DNA of 64,000 nucleotides from Nostoc sp. KVJ3 (GTDB lineage Bacteria; Cyanobacteriota; Cyanobacteriia; Cyanobacteriales; Nostocaceae), in NCBI RefSeq assembly GCF_026127265.1, contig NZ_WWFG01000001.1, positions 124,001-188,000 of the forward strand, read 5' to 3'. The notes beneath the pieces are model-generated. The model saw only the letters and a program-made list of their open reading frames with translations. It made no database searches and was not told the DNA's origin. The position numbers and the translations under genes are program-made. Numbering within the stretch: position 1 is the stretch's first letter; every line of letters starts with the position of its first letter. Below are positions 53,889 to 62,992 of the stretch, in pieces.

Positions 53889-55166
53889 TTAATAAGTCCA
53901 ATTTTGCTTAGTCTGCAAGCTATAAGTTCCATCTTGCACATTCACTCGCTCAGGAATTAGATTTAGATCCCTAAACACATTTGCTTGATGCTGTAGAGCA
54001 GTGAGTGATTGATCGTCAATGGGGATGATGGCACGTTCGGCACTACGTTGCTGTAAAGTTTCTACAATGGATGAATCGATTTCATGGTTTTGTGCCATTC
54101 GTTGAACCGCTTCCAATTCCTGTCTCTTAGCCCAAGCTCCAGCTTCATTTACCTCTTCTAAAATCACCTTGAGCAGGTCGGGATAGTCGCGTACTATCTC
54201 TGGAATCGCGTAGTAATAAGTCGGAACTTCTATGGAAGCTTTGTCACCAAATATGCTCTCCAGATCGGCAATCGATCGCCCTGGGTAAGAGCTTCGGGTC
54301 TGAGTTGCTGTGTAGGGAACCCAAATCACCCAAGCATCAATCTCACCACGGCGGAATCGGGGTAGCGCCTCCGGCTGTGTGAGATAAACTGGCTCAATGT
54401 CACTAAAATCTAGACCTACTTTCGCCAGCGATCGCACAAGTACATAATGGGCGCTTGAACCTTTGTCAAAAGCGATCTTTTTCCCCTTCAAGTCTGCTAG
54501 TGTCTGAATCGGCGAATCTTCCGGTACTAAAATCGCTTGACCTTTGGGAGCAGTATATTTTTCTTTTGCTACCCGCACAAATACATGATCTGCTGCTTGA
54601 GAAAAGATGCTAGCCGTACCGCCACCGCCGCAGAAGTCAATTGTCCCGTTACTGAGTGCTTCTATCAGAGAAGAGGCTGATAAAAAGCTTGTCCAGGTGA
54701 CACTCAGCCCATAAGGTTGCAAACGGGTTTCGAGCAAGCCTTGAGTCCGAAGAACTTCCAGATTTGTCATCCCCTCTGGATACCCAATTTTGAGTTGCTT
54801 GAGCCGCCGCGCTTGTTCAGCTAAAGGCGTGTTGCTAGACCCAACAGAACGGCTAGAAAACCAGCGATCCAAAGCTATACAAAAAATTATGCCCCCCACA
54901 AATAGTCCCACGGTTTCTAGTAACCGAGTTGTCGAATTTTTGGGTATTTGGAACTGATTTAGTAGAGAGGAGAGTGTATTGGTAGATTCAGAAGCGACAG
55001 CAGCATGACTGTCAAAAGCCAGAGTCCAGACCAAACTCGCAGCAAGTCCGATGCAAAATAAGACTGCAAACCTGTAGGCAGCCGATCTCCGAATGACTGC
55101 TCTGAGTGACTGTAAGATGTTTTGACCTGTGCCTCTAAGCAGAAGGTTAATGAAACGACTAATCAT
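53889..55166 (-). CDS. Membrane-anchored ABC-type substrate-binding protein (NMT1/SsuA-like), orphan
   Basis: About 425 residues from the ATG at 55166 (open to an ATG 35 codons earlier at 55271). Two hydrophobic helices (about residues 31-55 and 78-98) precede an SsuA/NMT1-type periplasmic binding domain: LKIGYPEGMTNLEVLRTQGLLE, FCGGGGTASIF, LKGKKIAFDKGSSAHYVLVRSL, DAWVIWVPYTA. Such proteins bind sulfonates, nitrate or pyrimidine precursors. No permease or ATPase gene is adjacent. Confidence 0.8.
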   Translation of the reverse strand: MISRFINLLLRGTGQNILQSLRAVIRRSAAYRFAVLFCIGLAASLVWTLAFDSHAAVASESTNTLSSLLNQFQIPKNSTTRLLETVGLFVGGIIFCIALDRWFSSRSVGSSNTPLAEQARRLKQLKIGYPEGMTNLEVLRTQGLLETRLQPYGLSVTWTSFLSASSLIEALSNGTIDFCGGGGTASIFSQAADHVFVRVAKEKYTAPKGQAILVPEDSPIQTLADLKGKKIAFDKGSSAHYVLVRSLAKVGLDFSDIEPVYLTQPEALPRFRRGEIDAWVIWVPYTATQTRSSYPGRSIADLESIFGDKASIEVPTYYYAIPEIVRDYPDLLKVILEEVNEAGAWAKRQELEAVQRMAQNHEIDSSIVETLQQRSAERAIIPIDDQSLTALQHQANVFRDLNLIPERVNVQDGTYSLQTKQNWTY

Positions 55167-55439
55167 TATGAGTCCTTGGCTGAAATAACCATCTATTTGG
55201 TTAGGCGGCTGATTGTAAAGGGTTTGGGCTGAAACCCCTCTAGTAATTGATGCTGGGAATGAATGGCGCATTACATACGAGAATGCAGCCAGAGTGTTAT
55301 ACTTCTTTGGGCTGTTTATATATTATTACTGAGGCTTACCCCATTTTTTTTTGAAGTTAGAGAAATTGGTAAATAACTTAGGTATTTTGGATGATGGCAG
55401 TTGAACCAACATCCAAGATTAATTCCCTCTATTGGCGAT

Positions 55440-55640
55440 CGCCTCTGGTGGAGTGTCAAAAGAGGCAAAGGAGCAGGGGGCAGGGGGAAAGACTGAGACG
55501 GAGCTTGTACTCCGCCCCAGTCCAAGCGTTCTGGAAGGATGGGGCTTCATACCCATGTTCCGCAACGCTTGTCGCAGAGGAGAAGGGCTTGCTCCCCCTG
55601 CACCCTGCACCCTTCCCCTCTGCCTCTTCGGTGATTTATA
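55440..55640. repeat. Inverted G/C-run repeat block
   Basis: AGAGGCAAAGGAGCAGGGGGCAGGGGG on the left is complementary to CCCCCTGCACCCTGCACCCTTCCCCTCTGCCTCT on the right, enclosing palindromic sequence (GGAGCTTGTACTCC and CGTTCTGGAA...TTCCGCAACG). Open frames on both strands across it are artefacts of the repeat. Confidence 0.7.
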
Positions 55641-55742
55641 GAAATCTGGGACAAACAAACCCTATTTCTCGATATTGCGGGGCTGATTGCTCAGGTTGAG
55701 CGATTGGTAATTTCGGTCATCAAACAGGTGTTGAGCGAGTGA
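55635..55742 (+). pseudogene. Possible 3' fragment of an unknown gene
   Basis: A frame with no ATG reads FIEIWDKQTLFLDIAGL, then IAQVERLVISVIKQVLSE, then TGA at 55740-55742, which overlaps the start region of the CadD-like gene. The composition looks protein-like (amphipathic helix) and the frame ends at the next start, as coupled genes do, but I cannot name the family. The repeat block immediately upstream could have replaced its 5' part. Weak evidence. Confidence 0.25.
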
Positions 55743-55747
55743 TGGTG

Positions 55748-56416
55748 ATGGATTGGTTAATTGCAACAATTAAGATTGGGCTAGCTGCTGCTGTAGCAAC
55801 AACCTTTGACGACAATATTTATCTGACTGCTTTTTTTAGCTCAGTTAATCGGACTTTTCGGCCTCAGCACGTTGTGGTTGGTGAGCTTCTAGGGTTCACA
55901 GCATTAGTGATAGTAAGTTTGCTTGGTTTCTTATTGGGTTTAGTAATTCCGTCAACTTGGATTGGTCTACTAGGGATTCTACCGATACTCATTGGTTTGA
56001 ACAATTTACGCAACCTTAATCAGGATGACTCAAATGAAGATAAGTCAGCCAATCTGAAAATAAACTCTAAATATCGAGGATTTGATTCCAGAAAGCGATC
56101 GCTCTGGGACGTAATCCGCGATCCACAAACCTATCGTGTCTCTGCCGTTACGCTTGCCAATGGTGGTAACAATTTGGGGATCTATATTCCCTTATTTGCC
56201 ACTAGCTCAATCCAAAATTTGTCCGTAATCATACCAGTTTGCTATGTTATTGTTTTCTGCTGGCTATTGATGTCCTATAACCTAACTCGCCTACCTGGTA
56301 TTGCTTTAGTCCTCAGCCGCTATGCTAGTAAGATATTTCCCTTTGTACTAATGTGGCTGGGCTATAGGATTTTGATGGATAGCGAATCCTATCGGCTTTT
56401 TCTACCGAAGAGTTGA
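55748..56416 (+). CDS. CadD-family cadmium/cation resistance transporter
   Basis: 222 residues from the ATG at 55748 (alternatives GTG 55739 and ATG 55742). A polytopic membrane protein with five to six helices. The N-terminal AVATTFDDNIYLTAFFS is the CadD-type motif, followed by QHVVVGELLGF, a charged central loop with RDPQTYRVSAVTLANGGNN, and YLVIFC-like helices. CadD proteins confer cadmium resistance in staphylococci. The substrate here is inferred from family alone. Confidence 0.85.
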   Translation: MDWLIATIKIGLAAAVATTFDDNIYLTAFFSSVNRTFRPQHVVVGELLGFTALVIVSLLGFLLGLVIPSTWIGLLGILPILIGLNNLRNLNQDDSNEDKSANLKINSKYRGFDSRKRSLWDVIRDPQTYRVSAVTLANGGNNLGIYIPLFATSSIQNLSVIIPVCYVIVFCWLLMSYNLTRLPGIALVLSRYASKIFPFVLMWLGYRILMDSESYRLFLPKS

Positions 56417-56569
56417 CATTAACAATTCGTAATTACTAATTCGTAATTACGTCTAATTCAGCCGTAACGCACCATATTTTCAGGCGTGTTACGCGCTGCT
56501 TGAACGCACGCTACAATTTAAGGCTTACTTTATAAACACCCTCTTAGATCCCAAATTCTAAATCCAAAA

Positions 56570-58165
56570 TCAAGATTGACCAATATTCAGCACTTTTCTT
56601 AACAGTATTTGGTCTTCTAATTTGGCTTTTAAACGACCATTTTCGATATCTCGAATCCAGCTTTGGCTTTTACCTGTGAGTTTTGCTAATTCTCTTTGGG
56701 AAAGATTCAAATTTTTTCGCGCTTGCAAAATCTGTTCGCCCAGTAAATCGTTTGTAGCTTTGGGCTTTTTTTTGGCTTTAGCAGTTCGCCGTTGCTTTTT
56801 TTCTGATTCGGAAATTTGCTGTTCCCATTCTGGTGGGAGTTCAAAAGCTAAAATCCGCGCATTCATGAGCAGATTCCACTTACCACGGGGGCCTGTGTCT
56901 GTGAGGCGAGTTTCAGCACCACCGTCGTTAGTCCAAAATTCTAATGCTTCATCTGGATCTTCGGGAAGATCGATTAACTTCGCCCACAAAGGTTGAATTT
57001 CTGCTGGGTAAGTAACTGGATCGAAAAGTGGCTTCATTCCATAGTGATTGAGAATTTCTAAATCGCTTTCAAAGGTTCGCAGTAGACGTTTGCGTTCTTC
57101 GCGTTGTCTGGATGCAAGGGCAACTTTTTCCTCGCCGTAAGCGATACGCAGCAAGGTAGGAATAGTGATGCGTTGTTCTTTGCCCATTTTGGTTTTAAAC
57201 AGCAACCACAGCATTAACCGGACTGCGCCTTCATGTTGCTGCCAAATGCTCATAACTGTGGTTAGTAGTGTTTTAGGGAGACTACCGTATTGATAGAATG
57301 CGGTTCGCTCTTTACACGCTTGTTTGTTTAAGAAATATTGCGCCCATGCGCCTGCTTTGACTTTAAAAGTTAGCCCAATCAGATATTTGCATCCAAGATT
57401 GTCTTCTTGAAAGTGGTGCTGAATATCTACTAAGTGCCATAAGCGGCTGTTTGTAACAGAGAATCCGTTAATTCGACCTTGTTGTGGCCAGTCAATGGAG
57501 ATAATCAGGGAGCAAGCTTGCTGAACAAGATTTTTCATTAAAGCTAGCTTGGCAGCTTTGCTTAAGTCTTTGCGTTTCTCCATCCCCAAATATTTCTCGA
57601 TTTGGCGCTCATCGATCGCAAATTCTTGCTCCCAAGGTTGATCTAAAGCTGTAGCATAACCTGCAAAAATCAGATGTATGCAAGCGGCTCTAATGTCAAG
57701 CCCTTCAATTGCTGCTATATCTGTGGCTTTGTCGTTAACTTTGAATGGATCTTGGATGTGAAATGCGATCGCACCCTTACCTTGATTAACTTGTCGGCTG
57801 TAACTGATGTAACCATCTTCATCGGTTTCCCAATGTAGGGATGTGCGTTGTGCTAGTACATTACAAGCTTCCCAAATTGCGATCGCAGAAGCAAATGGAT
57901 TATTCTTGCCGTTAGAAAACAAGTCTAAACTGCTAGCATCTCTCGGTTCAACTTTGCATCTCCCCTTTTTCGCCTGCCAAAGAATGGGAGACTTAGTTGG
58001 ACAAGCTATTACACATTGTGGTTTAGAATAATAGCCCTCACAATTATTACAAAGACCAGGATCAATCCAATATTCATTGTCCTCTATTCTGATTGCACCC
58101 GTAGGACATTGGGGGCGGCAGTTGTCACATCCAACGCAACTGTTGTTAGGAATTGTATAAGGCAT
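56570..58165 (-). CDS. patB: PatB/CnfR transcriptional regulator (ferredoxin plus HTH)
   Basis: 531 residues from the ATG at 58165, which gives the family start MPYTIPNNSCVGCDNC; the frame extends 24 codons upstream. The N-terminal two-cluster 4Fe-4S ferredoxin has CVGCDNCRPQCP and CNNCEG...CVIACP. A long middle region has no known fold. The C-terminal XRE helix-turn-helix is LSQRELAKLTGKSQSWIRDIENGR (about residues 487-510). PatB of Anabaena is a heterocyst differentiation protein, and its homologue CnfR activates nif genes under low oxygen. The neighbours fdxB and coxBAC match the Anabaena arrangement. Confidence 0.95.
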   Translation of the reverse strand: MPYTIPNNSCVGCDNCRPQCPTGAIRIEDNEYWIDPGLCNNCEGYYSKPQCVIACPTKSPILWQAKKGRCKVEPRDASSLDLFSNGKNNPFASAIAIWEACNVLAQRTSLHWETDEDGYISYSRQVNQGKGAIAFHIQDPFKVNDKATDIAAIEGLDIRAACIHLIFAGYATALDQPWEQEFAIDERQIEKYLGMEKRKDLSKAAKLALMKNLVQQACSLIISIDWPQQGRINGFSVTNSRLWHLVDIQHHFQEDNLGCKYLIGLTFKVKAGAWAQYFLNKQACKERTAFYQYGSLPKTLLTTVMSIWQQHEGAVRLMLWLLFKTKMGKEQRITIPTLLRIAYGEEKVALASRQREERKRLLRTFESDLEILNHYGMKPLFDPVTYPAEIQPLWAKLIDLPEDPDEALEFWTNDGGAETRLTDTGPRGKWNLLMNARILAFELPPEWEQQISESEKKQRRTAKAKKKPKATNDLLGEQILQARKNLNLSQRELAKLTGKSQSWIRDIENGRLKAKLEDQILLRKVLNIGQS

Positions 58166-58237
58166 AAGGCTCTTTTCCCACTCTAATCGTTGAGATGTCT
58201 GTCTCAGTTCTCCCCTGGATGAGTCCTGTCTATTCAT

Positions 58238-59139
58238 GACTCGCTACCACATAATCTTTCTGGCGAAAATAATCTTTTCTCGCCACATTCACTCCCCACA
58301 TCCATATTTTGACTTCACATCCAATCGGAAGCTATTTAAGGCTTTTAAACTGAGCCTGATAAAACTTCTTTATTAACTATACATTTCATGAAAAAAATAA
58401 TTAATTTGTTCGTATCGAGCTTAGAAAAATATCTTAACATTTATTTAATTACGTATTTAATGAACATTTTAGCTTTGACTACAAGGTGTTTTTAGAACAT
58501 AATTCAAGTCTGCTGTAATTGGATATCATCTGAATTTATTAATAATTTTAATATTTAATGCACGCTCTGATTCTGCCATGAAAATTACAGTTCCTTCGTA
58601 AACTCATTATGTTTGCTTCATAAATTCATTATATTTATTTAAATCGAAAAGCAATGTTTATTTTGTCATCATTTATCTAAATAGTTAAATCAAATTATAT
58701 TGCAATTTGTTGCTTTATAAAATACATAATGCATATATCAAAATGTAATTAATGAACATTTCTTTTTGTATATATGTATACTATTCGTCTAAATTCAATT
58801 GCTTAAAGCTAAAAATATTTGAAAAATAATATCATCACTCTTCTAGATACAGTTTCAAGTGATTAGGGGCTGCTGTCTCCAGTCAGATATTGAGTCAGAG
58901 CCTCTATAAATGTGTTGCCATGCAGAGCGTAAGAACAAGTTTAGCTTAAATATTCATAATTATTATTAGCAATAATTTGCATCTATTTTATGAAATAAGA
59001 AACAATTTACATTGTGTTCAAAGGCATCGAATTACGATGAGATAAAAGTAAGTTTTGAATACAAAATAATAAAAGATTAGGATAATATGATGATTAATGC
59101 ACAAACAGATTGACAGGCAAAATTGCCGAGGATTTATTC
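58238..59139. other. 900-bp divergent patB-fdxB regulatory region
   Basis: An AT-rich divergent promoter region. It contains a perfect NtcA box at 58768-58781 with a matched -10 toward patB (listed separately). Just before fdxB a mini-frame (ATG 59087 to TGA 59113, MMINAQTD) overlaps its leader; the fdxB ribosome-binding site is GAGGA at 59128-59132. No larger gene is present. Confidence 0.6.
58742..58781 (-). promoter_or_regulatory. NtcA-activated-type promoter for patB
   Basis: GTATATATGTATAC (58768-58781) is a perfect GTA-N8-TAC palindrome. On the minus strand the hexamer TACATT (58742-58747) follows after exactly 20 bases, matching the NtcA-type promoter layout (GTAN8TAC, N20-24, TAN3T). 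Transcription would run toward patB and give a leader of roughly 570 nt. NtcA is the global nitrogen regulator of cyanobacteria and is required for heterocyst development. Confidence 0.6.
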
Positions 59140-59433
59140 ATGGCGCAACTAACAGGTTTGACATTTGGCGGCAAGACTTGGACACCAAAATTTGCTCAAG
59201 AAATTAACAAGGATAAATGTATCGGCTGCGGCAGATGCGTTAAAGTATGCGGGTACAATGTGCTAGGTTTGAAGGCACTCAACGAAGAAGGCGAATTTGT
59301 AGAAGACGAAGACGATGAAGAAATTGAACGGAAAGTAATGGCAGTTACTTCTCCAGAAAACTGTATTGGTTGTGAAGCATGTTCACGGATTTGTCCCAAG
59401 AATTGCTACACCCACGTTGCAGTAAATAATTAA
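59140..59433 (+). CDS. fdxB: nif-type ferredoxin III (4Fe-4S), FdxB
   Basis: A 97-residue ferredoxin from the ATG at 59140. Two 4Fe-4S sites: CIGCGRCVKVC (residues ~27-37) and CIGCEACSRIC (residues ~75-85), separated by an acidic insert (EDEDDEEIERK). The N-terminal LTFGGKTWTPKFAQEIN is characteristic of nitrogen-fixation-specific ferredoxin III. It lies between patB and the cox2 operon as in heterocystous cyanobacteria. Confidence 0.9.
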   Translation: MAQLTGLTFGGKTWTPKFAQEINKDKCIGCGRCVKVCGYNVLGLKALNEEGEFVEDEDDEEIERKVMAVTSPENCIGCEACSRICPKNCYTHVAVNN

Positions 59434-59926
59434 GGTTTTTGGAGTTAGTCAAAATTGTTGTTCATTCAAGGAGGTACTGTTTGTATAAAGCGCAAATGCG
59501 CTAGGCAAGGTAACTTGAGGGGAATATTAAATATTTACCGTAACCGATAAAAGGTTCACAGTAAACAAATCCGTAAATCGCAAAATGTTAGCTATTAACA
59601 AATTTAAACTTGCTGCTAATATAGCCTAATCAATATTAGGTAAACAGTGCCCTCTTGGAACAACTAGCTTTTATGAAAGCAGTGGGCTAACTTTGTGGTA
59701 TGAGTTGAAATATAATTTATATTTGTTTGGGGGAAAGATATGAAAAAAATCTGGAAGTTTCCCCCTTTTTTTATGGCTGCACGTTAGAAATTTAATAAGT
59801 GAAAAGGAAATGGGGAATAGAGAATGGGGAATGGGGAATAGATAAGAATTCCCAATTCCCAATGCCCAATTCCCTATTCCCAGAAAATAACATCTCTAAA
59901 GACGGTTTACAAAGCAGGTAGCATAT
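59434..59926. other. fdxB-coxB intergenic region with repeat block
   Basis: 490 bp. The first 300 bp are AT-rich and probably include the cox2 promoter. At 59808-59882 GGGGAATAGAGAATGGGGAATG and CCCAATTCCCAATGCCCAATTCCC are inverted heptamer blocks that would form a hairpin just before coxB. No gene. Confidence 0.6.
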
Positions 59927-60961
59927 ATGCAACAAATTCCTGTTTCACTATGGACTCTGGTTGCTGGGATAGTAGTTACAGCAATCAGCATTTGGATCGG
60001 TCAAAACCACACTCTTATGCCGGTGCAGGCATCGCTACAAGCGCCTTTGGTAGACGGTTTTTTCAACGTCATGTTTACCATTGCGATCGCACTCTTCTTG
60101 GTGGTAGAAGGAACCATTGTACTTTTTTTGATTCAGTTTCGTCGCCGCAAGGGTGATGATACCGATGGCGTGCGAGTGGAAGGTAACGTTCCCTTAGAAA
60201 TCTTTTGGACAGCAATTCCAACGGTGATTGTCCTCTGTTTGGGCATCTACAGTGTAGATGTTTTTAACCAAATGGGCGGTTTTGAACCTGCTGGTCATCC
60301 TCATTCAGCAGCTCATGTTGCTAGTATGCCGGGAACTGCTCTTGCTGCTACACTCAGCGATAATTCTGAAGCAACAGTTACCCCGACAATTGGGATTGGC
60401 GCGTCTCCTCAAACCCTAAACAAACCAGCCGATTTAGTTGTTGATGTCAAAGGCATACAGTATGCCTGGATATTTAACTACCCCGATAGTGGCATTACCT
60501 CTGGGGAATTGCATATACCCGTCGGTGCTGATGTTCAACTTAACCTTTCAGCACAAGATGTAATTCATTCATTTTGGGTTCCAAACTTCCGCTTGAAACA
60601 AGATGCACTTCCCGGTATCCCGACCGAACTACGATTTGTCGCCACCAAACCAGGTACATATCCCGTAGTTTGTGCTGAATTGTGTGGTGGTTATCACGGT
60701 TCAATGCGGACAGAGGTAATTGTCCACACACCGGAAGAATATAATAGCTGGCGGACAGAAAACCAGATTGCTCAACAGCAAAACCCCAATCAAGTCGTTG
60801 CAGTGAGCGAGTCCCCGTCTTGGCGGTTTCCGGCGATGGGGAACTCGCGAACCCGAAGGGTTAATCCAGCCGACTTATCAACATCAGAGTTTCTCGCGCC
60901 CCACACCCATGATATGGGAATCAGTGCAGCAACTCTAGAGTCAGTAGTCATTGGTCATTAG
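59927..60961 (+). CDS. coxB: Cytochrome c oxidase subunit II (Cox2 cluster)
   Basis: A 344-residue subunit II: two transmembrane helices (about residues 10-28 and 48-72) then a periplasmic CuA domain. The CuA ligands lie in CAELCGGYHGSM near residue 250 (C, C, H, M), with an upstream His in VIHSFWVPNFRLK. It carries electrons from a soluble donor to subunit I. As the first gene of coxBAC next to fdxB and patB it corresponds to the heterocyst-associated Cox2 oxidase of Anabaena, which helps to remove oxygen. Confidence 0.95.
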   Translation: MQQIPVSLWTLVAGIVVTAISIWIGQNHTLMPVQASLQAPLVDGFFNVMFTIAIALFLVVEGTIVLFLIQFRRRKGDDTDGVRVEGNVPLEIFWTAIPTVIVLCLGIYSVDVFNQMGGFEPAGHPHSAAHVASMPGTALAATLSDNSEATVTPTIGIGASPQTLNKPADLVVDVKGIQYAWIFNYPDSGITSGELHIPVGADVQLNLSAQDVIHSFWVPNFRLKQDALPGIPTELRFVATKPGTYPVVCAELCGGYHGSMRTEVIVHTPEEYNSWRTENQIAQQQNPNQVVAVSESPSWRFPAMGNSRTRRVNPADLSTSEFLAPHTHDMGISAATLESVVIGH

Positions 60962-61112
60962 TCATTGGTCATTAGTCATTGGTCATTGGTCATTAGTTAT
61001 TGGTAACTGACAAATGACAACGGACAAATGACAAAGGACAAAAAGACAAAGGACAAATGACAAAGGACAAAAAGACAAAGGACAAATGACAAATGACAAA
61101 CGACAAGGGACA
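60955..61112. repeat. Heptamer repeats between coxB and coxA (CATTGGT / GACAAAT)
   Basis: About seven copies of GTCATTGGTCATTAG-type heptamers are followed by AAATGACAAAGGACAAAAAGAC units. The first half is the reverse complement of the second in part, so a long hairpin is possible in the cox2 mRNA. It starts inside the coxB stop region. Confidence 0.85.
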
Positions 61113-61117
61113 AAAAT

Positions 61118-62806
61118 ATGACGCAGGTAGAATTTCCACGAAATAATCCACCAGAAGGAAATAAACCGGAAATGGTGGCTGGCCACACTTCGCATCCGAA
61201 GGCGTGGAAATGGCAAGATTATTTTACATTTAATGTTGACCACAAGGTTATTGGTATTCAATACCTGGTGACGGCGTTTGTCTTCTATCTCATCGGCGGA
61301 CTGATGGCGATCGCTCTGCGGGTGGAATTAGCAACACCAGAATCAGATGTACTCGACCCCAATCTCTATAACGCTTTCATGACCAATCACGGGACGATTA
61401 TGATCTTCCTGTGGATTGTCCCTAGCGCTATTGGCGGATTTGGTAACTATTTAGTGCCGTTGATGGTTGGTGCTAGGGATATGGCTTTCCCGAAACTGAA
61501 TGCGATCGCCTTTTGGTTAAACCCACCAGCCGGTGCGCTTATATTAGGTAGTTTCATTTTTGGCGGTTCGCAATCTGGTTGGACAGCTTACCCACCTTTG
61601 AGTTTGGTGACAGCGCCAATCGCTCAAACTATGTGGATACTGGCGATCGTTTTGGTAGGAACTTCCTCAATTTTGGGTTCGCTGAACTTTGTGATCACCA
61701 TTTTGATGATGAAGGTTCCGAGCATGAAATGGGATCAAGTACCCTTATTCTGCTGGGCAATCTTGGCAACTTCCTTGCTGGCGCTACTCTCTACACCTGT
61801 ATTAGCAGCCGGTTTAGTTCTGCTGTTATTTGACCTCAACTTTGGCACCTCCTTCTTTAAACCAGATGCAGGCGGTAACGTTGTAATTTATCAACACTTA
61901 TTCTGGTTTTATTCTCACCCGGCAGTATATTTAATGATTCTGCCCATCTTCGGCATCATGTCGGAGGTAATTCCAGTTCACGCCCGTAAGCCAATTTTTG
62001 GTTATAAAGCGATCGCTTATTCTAGTGTAGCCATCTGCGTTGTGGGTTTGTTCGTTTGGGTACACCACATGTTTACCAGTGGTACACCCGGTTGGATGCG
62101 GATGTTCTTCACCATCTCCACTCTCATCGTTGCAGTTCCCACTGGCGTAAAGATTTTTGCCTGGGTTGCTACCCTTTGGGGTGGTAAAATTCGCTTCACT
62201 GGTGCGATGCTTTTCGCCATTGGTTTGTTGTCGATGTTCGTCATGGGCGGCTTAAGTGGTGTGACGATGGGAACAGCGCCTTTTGATGTTCACGTTCACG
62301 ACACATATTATGTTGTCGGACATTTTCATTACGTTCTGTTTGGCGGTTCCGTGTTTGGCATTTATGCCGGTATTTATCACTGGTTCCCCAAAATGACCGG
62401 ACGAATGTTGAATGAAAGCTTGGCACGTATTCACTTTGCTCTCACCTTCATCGGTACAAATCTTACCTTTTTACCGATGCACGAGTTGGGTTTAAAAGGA
62501 ATGCCTAGACGGGTGGCAATGTATGACCCTCAATTTATCGACCTCAATCAAATTTGTACCTTTGGCTCAATTGTTTTGGGGATATCGGTAATTCCTTTTG
62601 CCATCAACATAATCTACAGTTGGTTGCAAGGGCCTTTGGCAGGTGATAATCCTTGGCAAGCTTTGACTTTAGAATGGACAACTAGCTCACCACCTGCAAT
62701 TGAAAACTGGGAAGTGTTGCCGGTTGTGACTCATGGCCCTTATGACTACGGTCACGGTCATAGTACTGAAGTACAGCCATCTGCAACACCAGAAGCTAGT
62801 GCTTAG
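61118..62806 (+). CDS. coxA: Cytochrome c oxidase subunit I
   Basis: A 562-residue heme-copper oxidase subunit with twelve hydrophobic helices. Key sites: low-spin heme ligand region NHGTIMIF, the CuB His-Tyr pair in FWFYSHPAVYLMILP, the CuB pair VWVHHMF, the heme a3 ligand region VHVHDTYYVVGHFHYVLFGG. The K-channel and D-channel features are in normal positions. Part of the coxBAC operon. Confidence 0.98.
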   Translation: MTQVEFPRNNPPEGNKPEMVAGHTSHPKAWKWQDYFTFNVDHKVIGIQYLVTAFVFYLIGGLMAIALRVELATPESDVLDPNLYNAFMTNHGTIMIFLWIVPSAIGGFGNYLVPLMVGARDMAFPKLNAIAFWLNPPAGALILGSFIFGGSQSGWTAYPPLSLVTAPIAQTMWILAIVLVGTSSILGSLNFVITILMMKVPSMKWDQVPLFCWAILATSLLALLSTPVLAAGLVLLLFDLNFGTSFFKPDAGGNVVIYQHLFWFYSHPAVYLMILPIFGIMSEVIPVHARKPIFGYKAIAYSSVAICVVGLFVWVHHMFTSGTPGWMRMFFTISTLIVAVPTGVKIFAWVATLWGGKIRFTGAMLFAIGLLSMFVMGGLSGVTMGTAPFDVHVHDTYYVVGHFHYVLFGGSVFGIYAGIYHWFPKMTGRMLNESLARIHFALTFIGTNLTFLPMHELGLKGMPRRVAMYDPQFIDLNQICTFGSIVLGISVIPFAINIIYSWLQGPLAGDNPWQALTLEWTTSSPPAIENWEVLPVVTHGPYDYGHGHSTEVQPSATPEASA

Positions 62807-62824
62807 TGAAAGCGTAGCGTTTTT

Positions 62825-62992
62825 AATGTAAGCCGATGCATTCACAATGCAAGCCAATGCATTAACAATGCAGACCAATGCATTCACAATGCAAGCTAAT
62901 GCATTAACAATGCAAGCCGACGCATTAACAATGTAAGCCGATGCATTAACAATGCAAGCCGATACATTAACAATGCAAGCCGATACATTCAC
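62825..62992. repeat. Eight tandem copies of a 21-bp repeat between coxA and coxC
   Basis: The consensus AATGCAAGCCGATGCATTAAC is repeated eight times (168 bp) with a few substitutions per copy; it begins 18 bp after the coxA stop. Because 21 is a multiple of three the opposite strand stays open (IVNASAC-like heptapeptides), but this is not a credible gene. It may vary in copy number between strains. Confidence 0.92.

Noticed and set aside
55419..55699. Overlapping frames on both strands (70-100 codons)
   Set aside because: All lie within an inverted G/C-run repeat and encode low-complexity Pro/Ser/Ala sequence.
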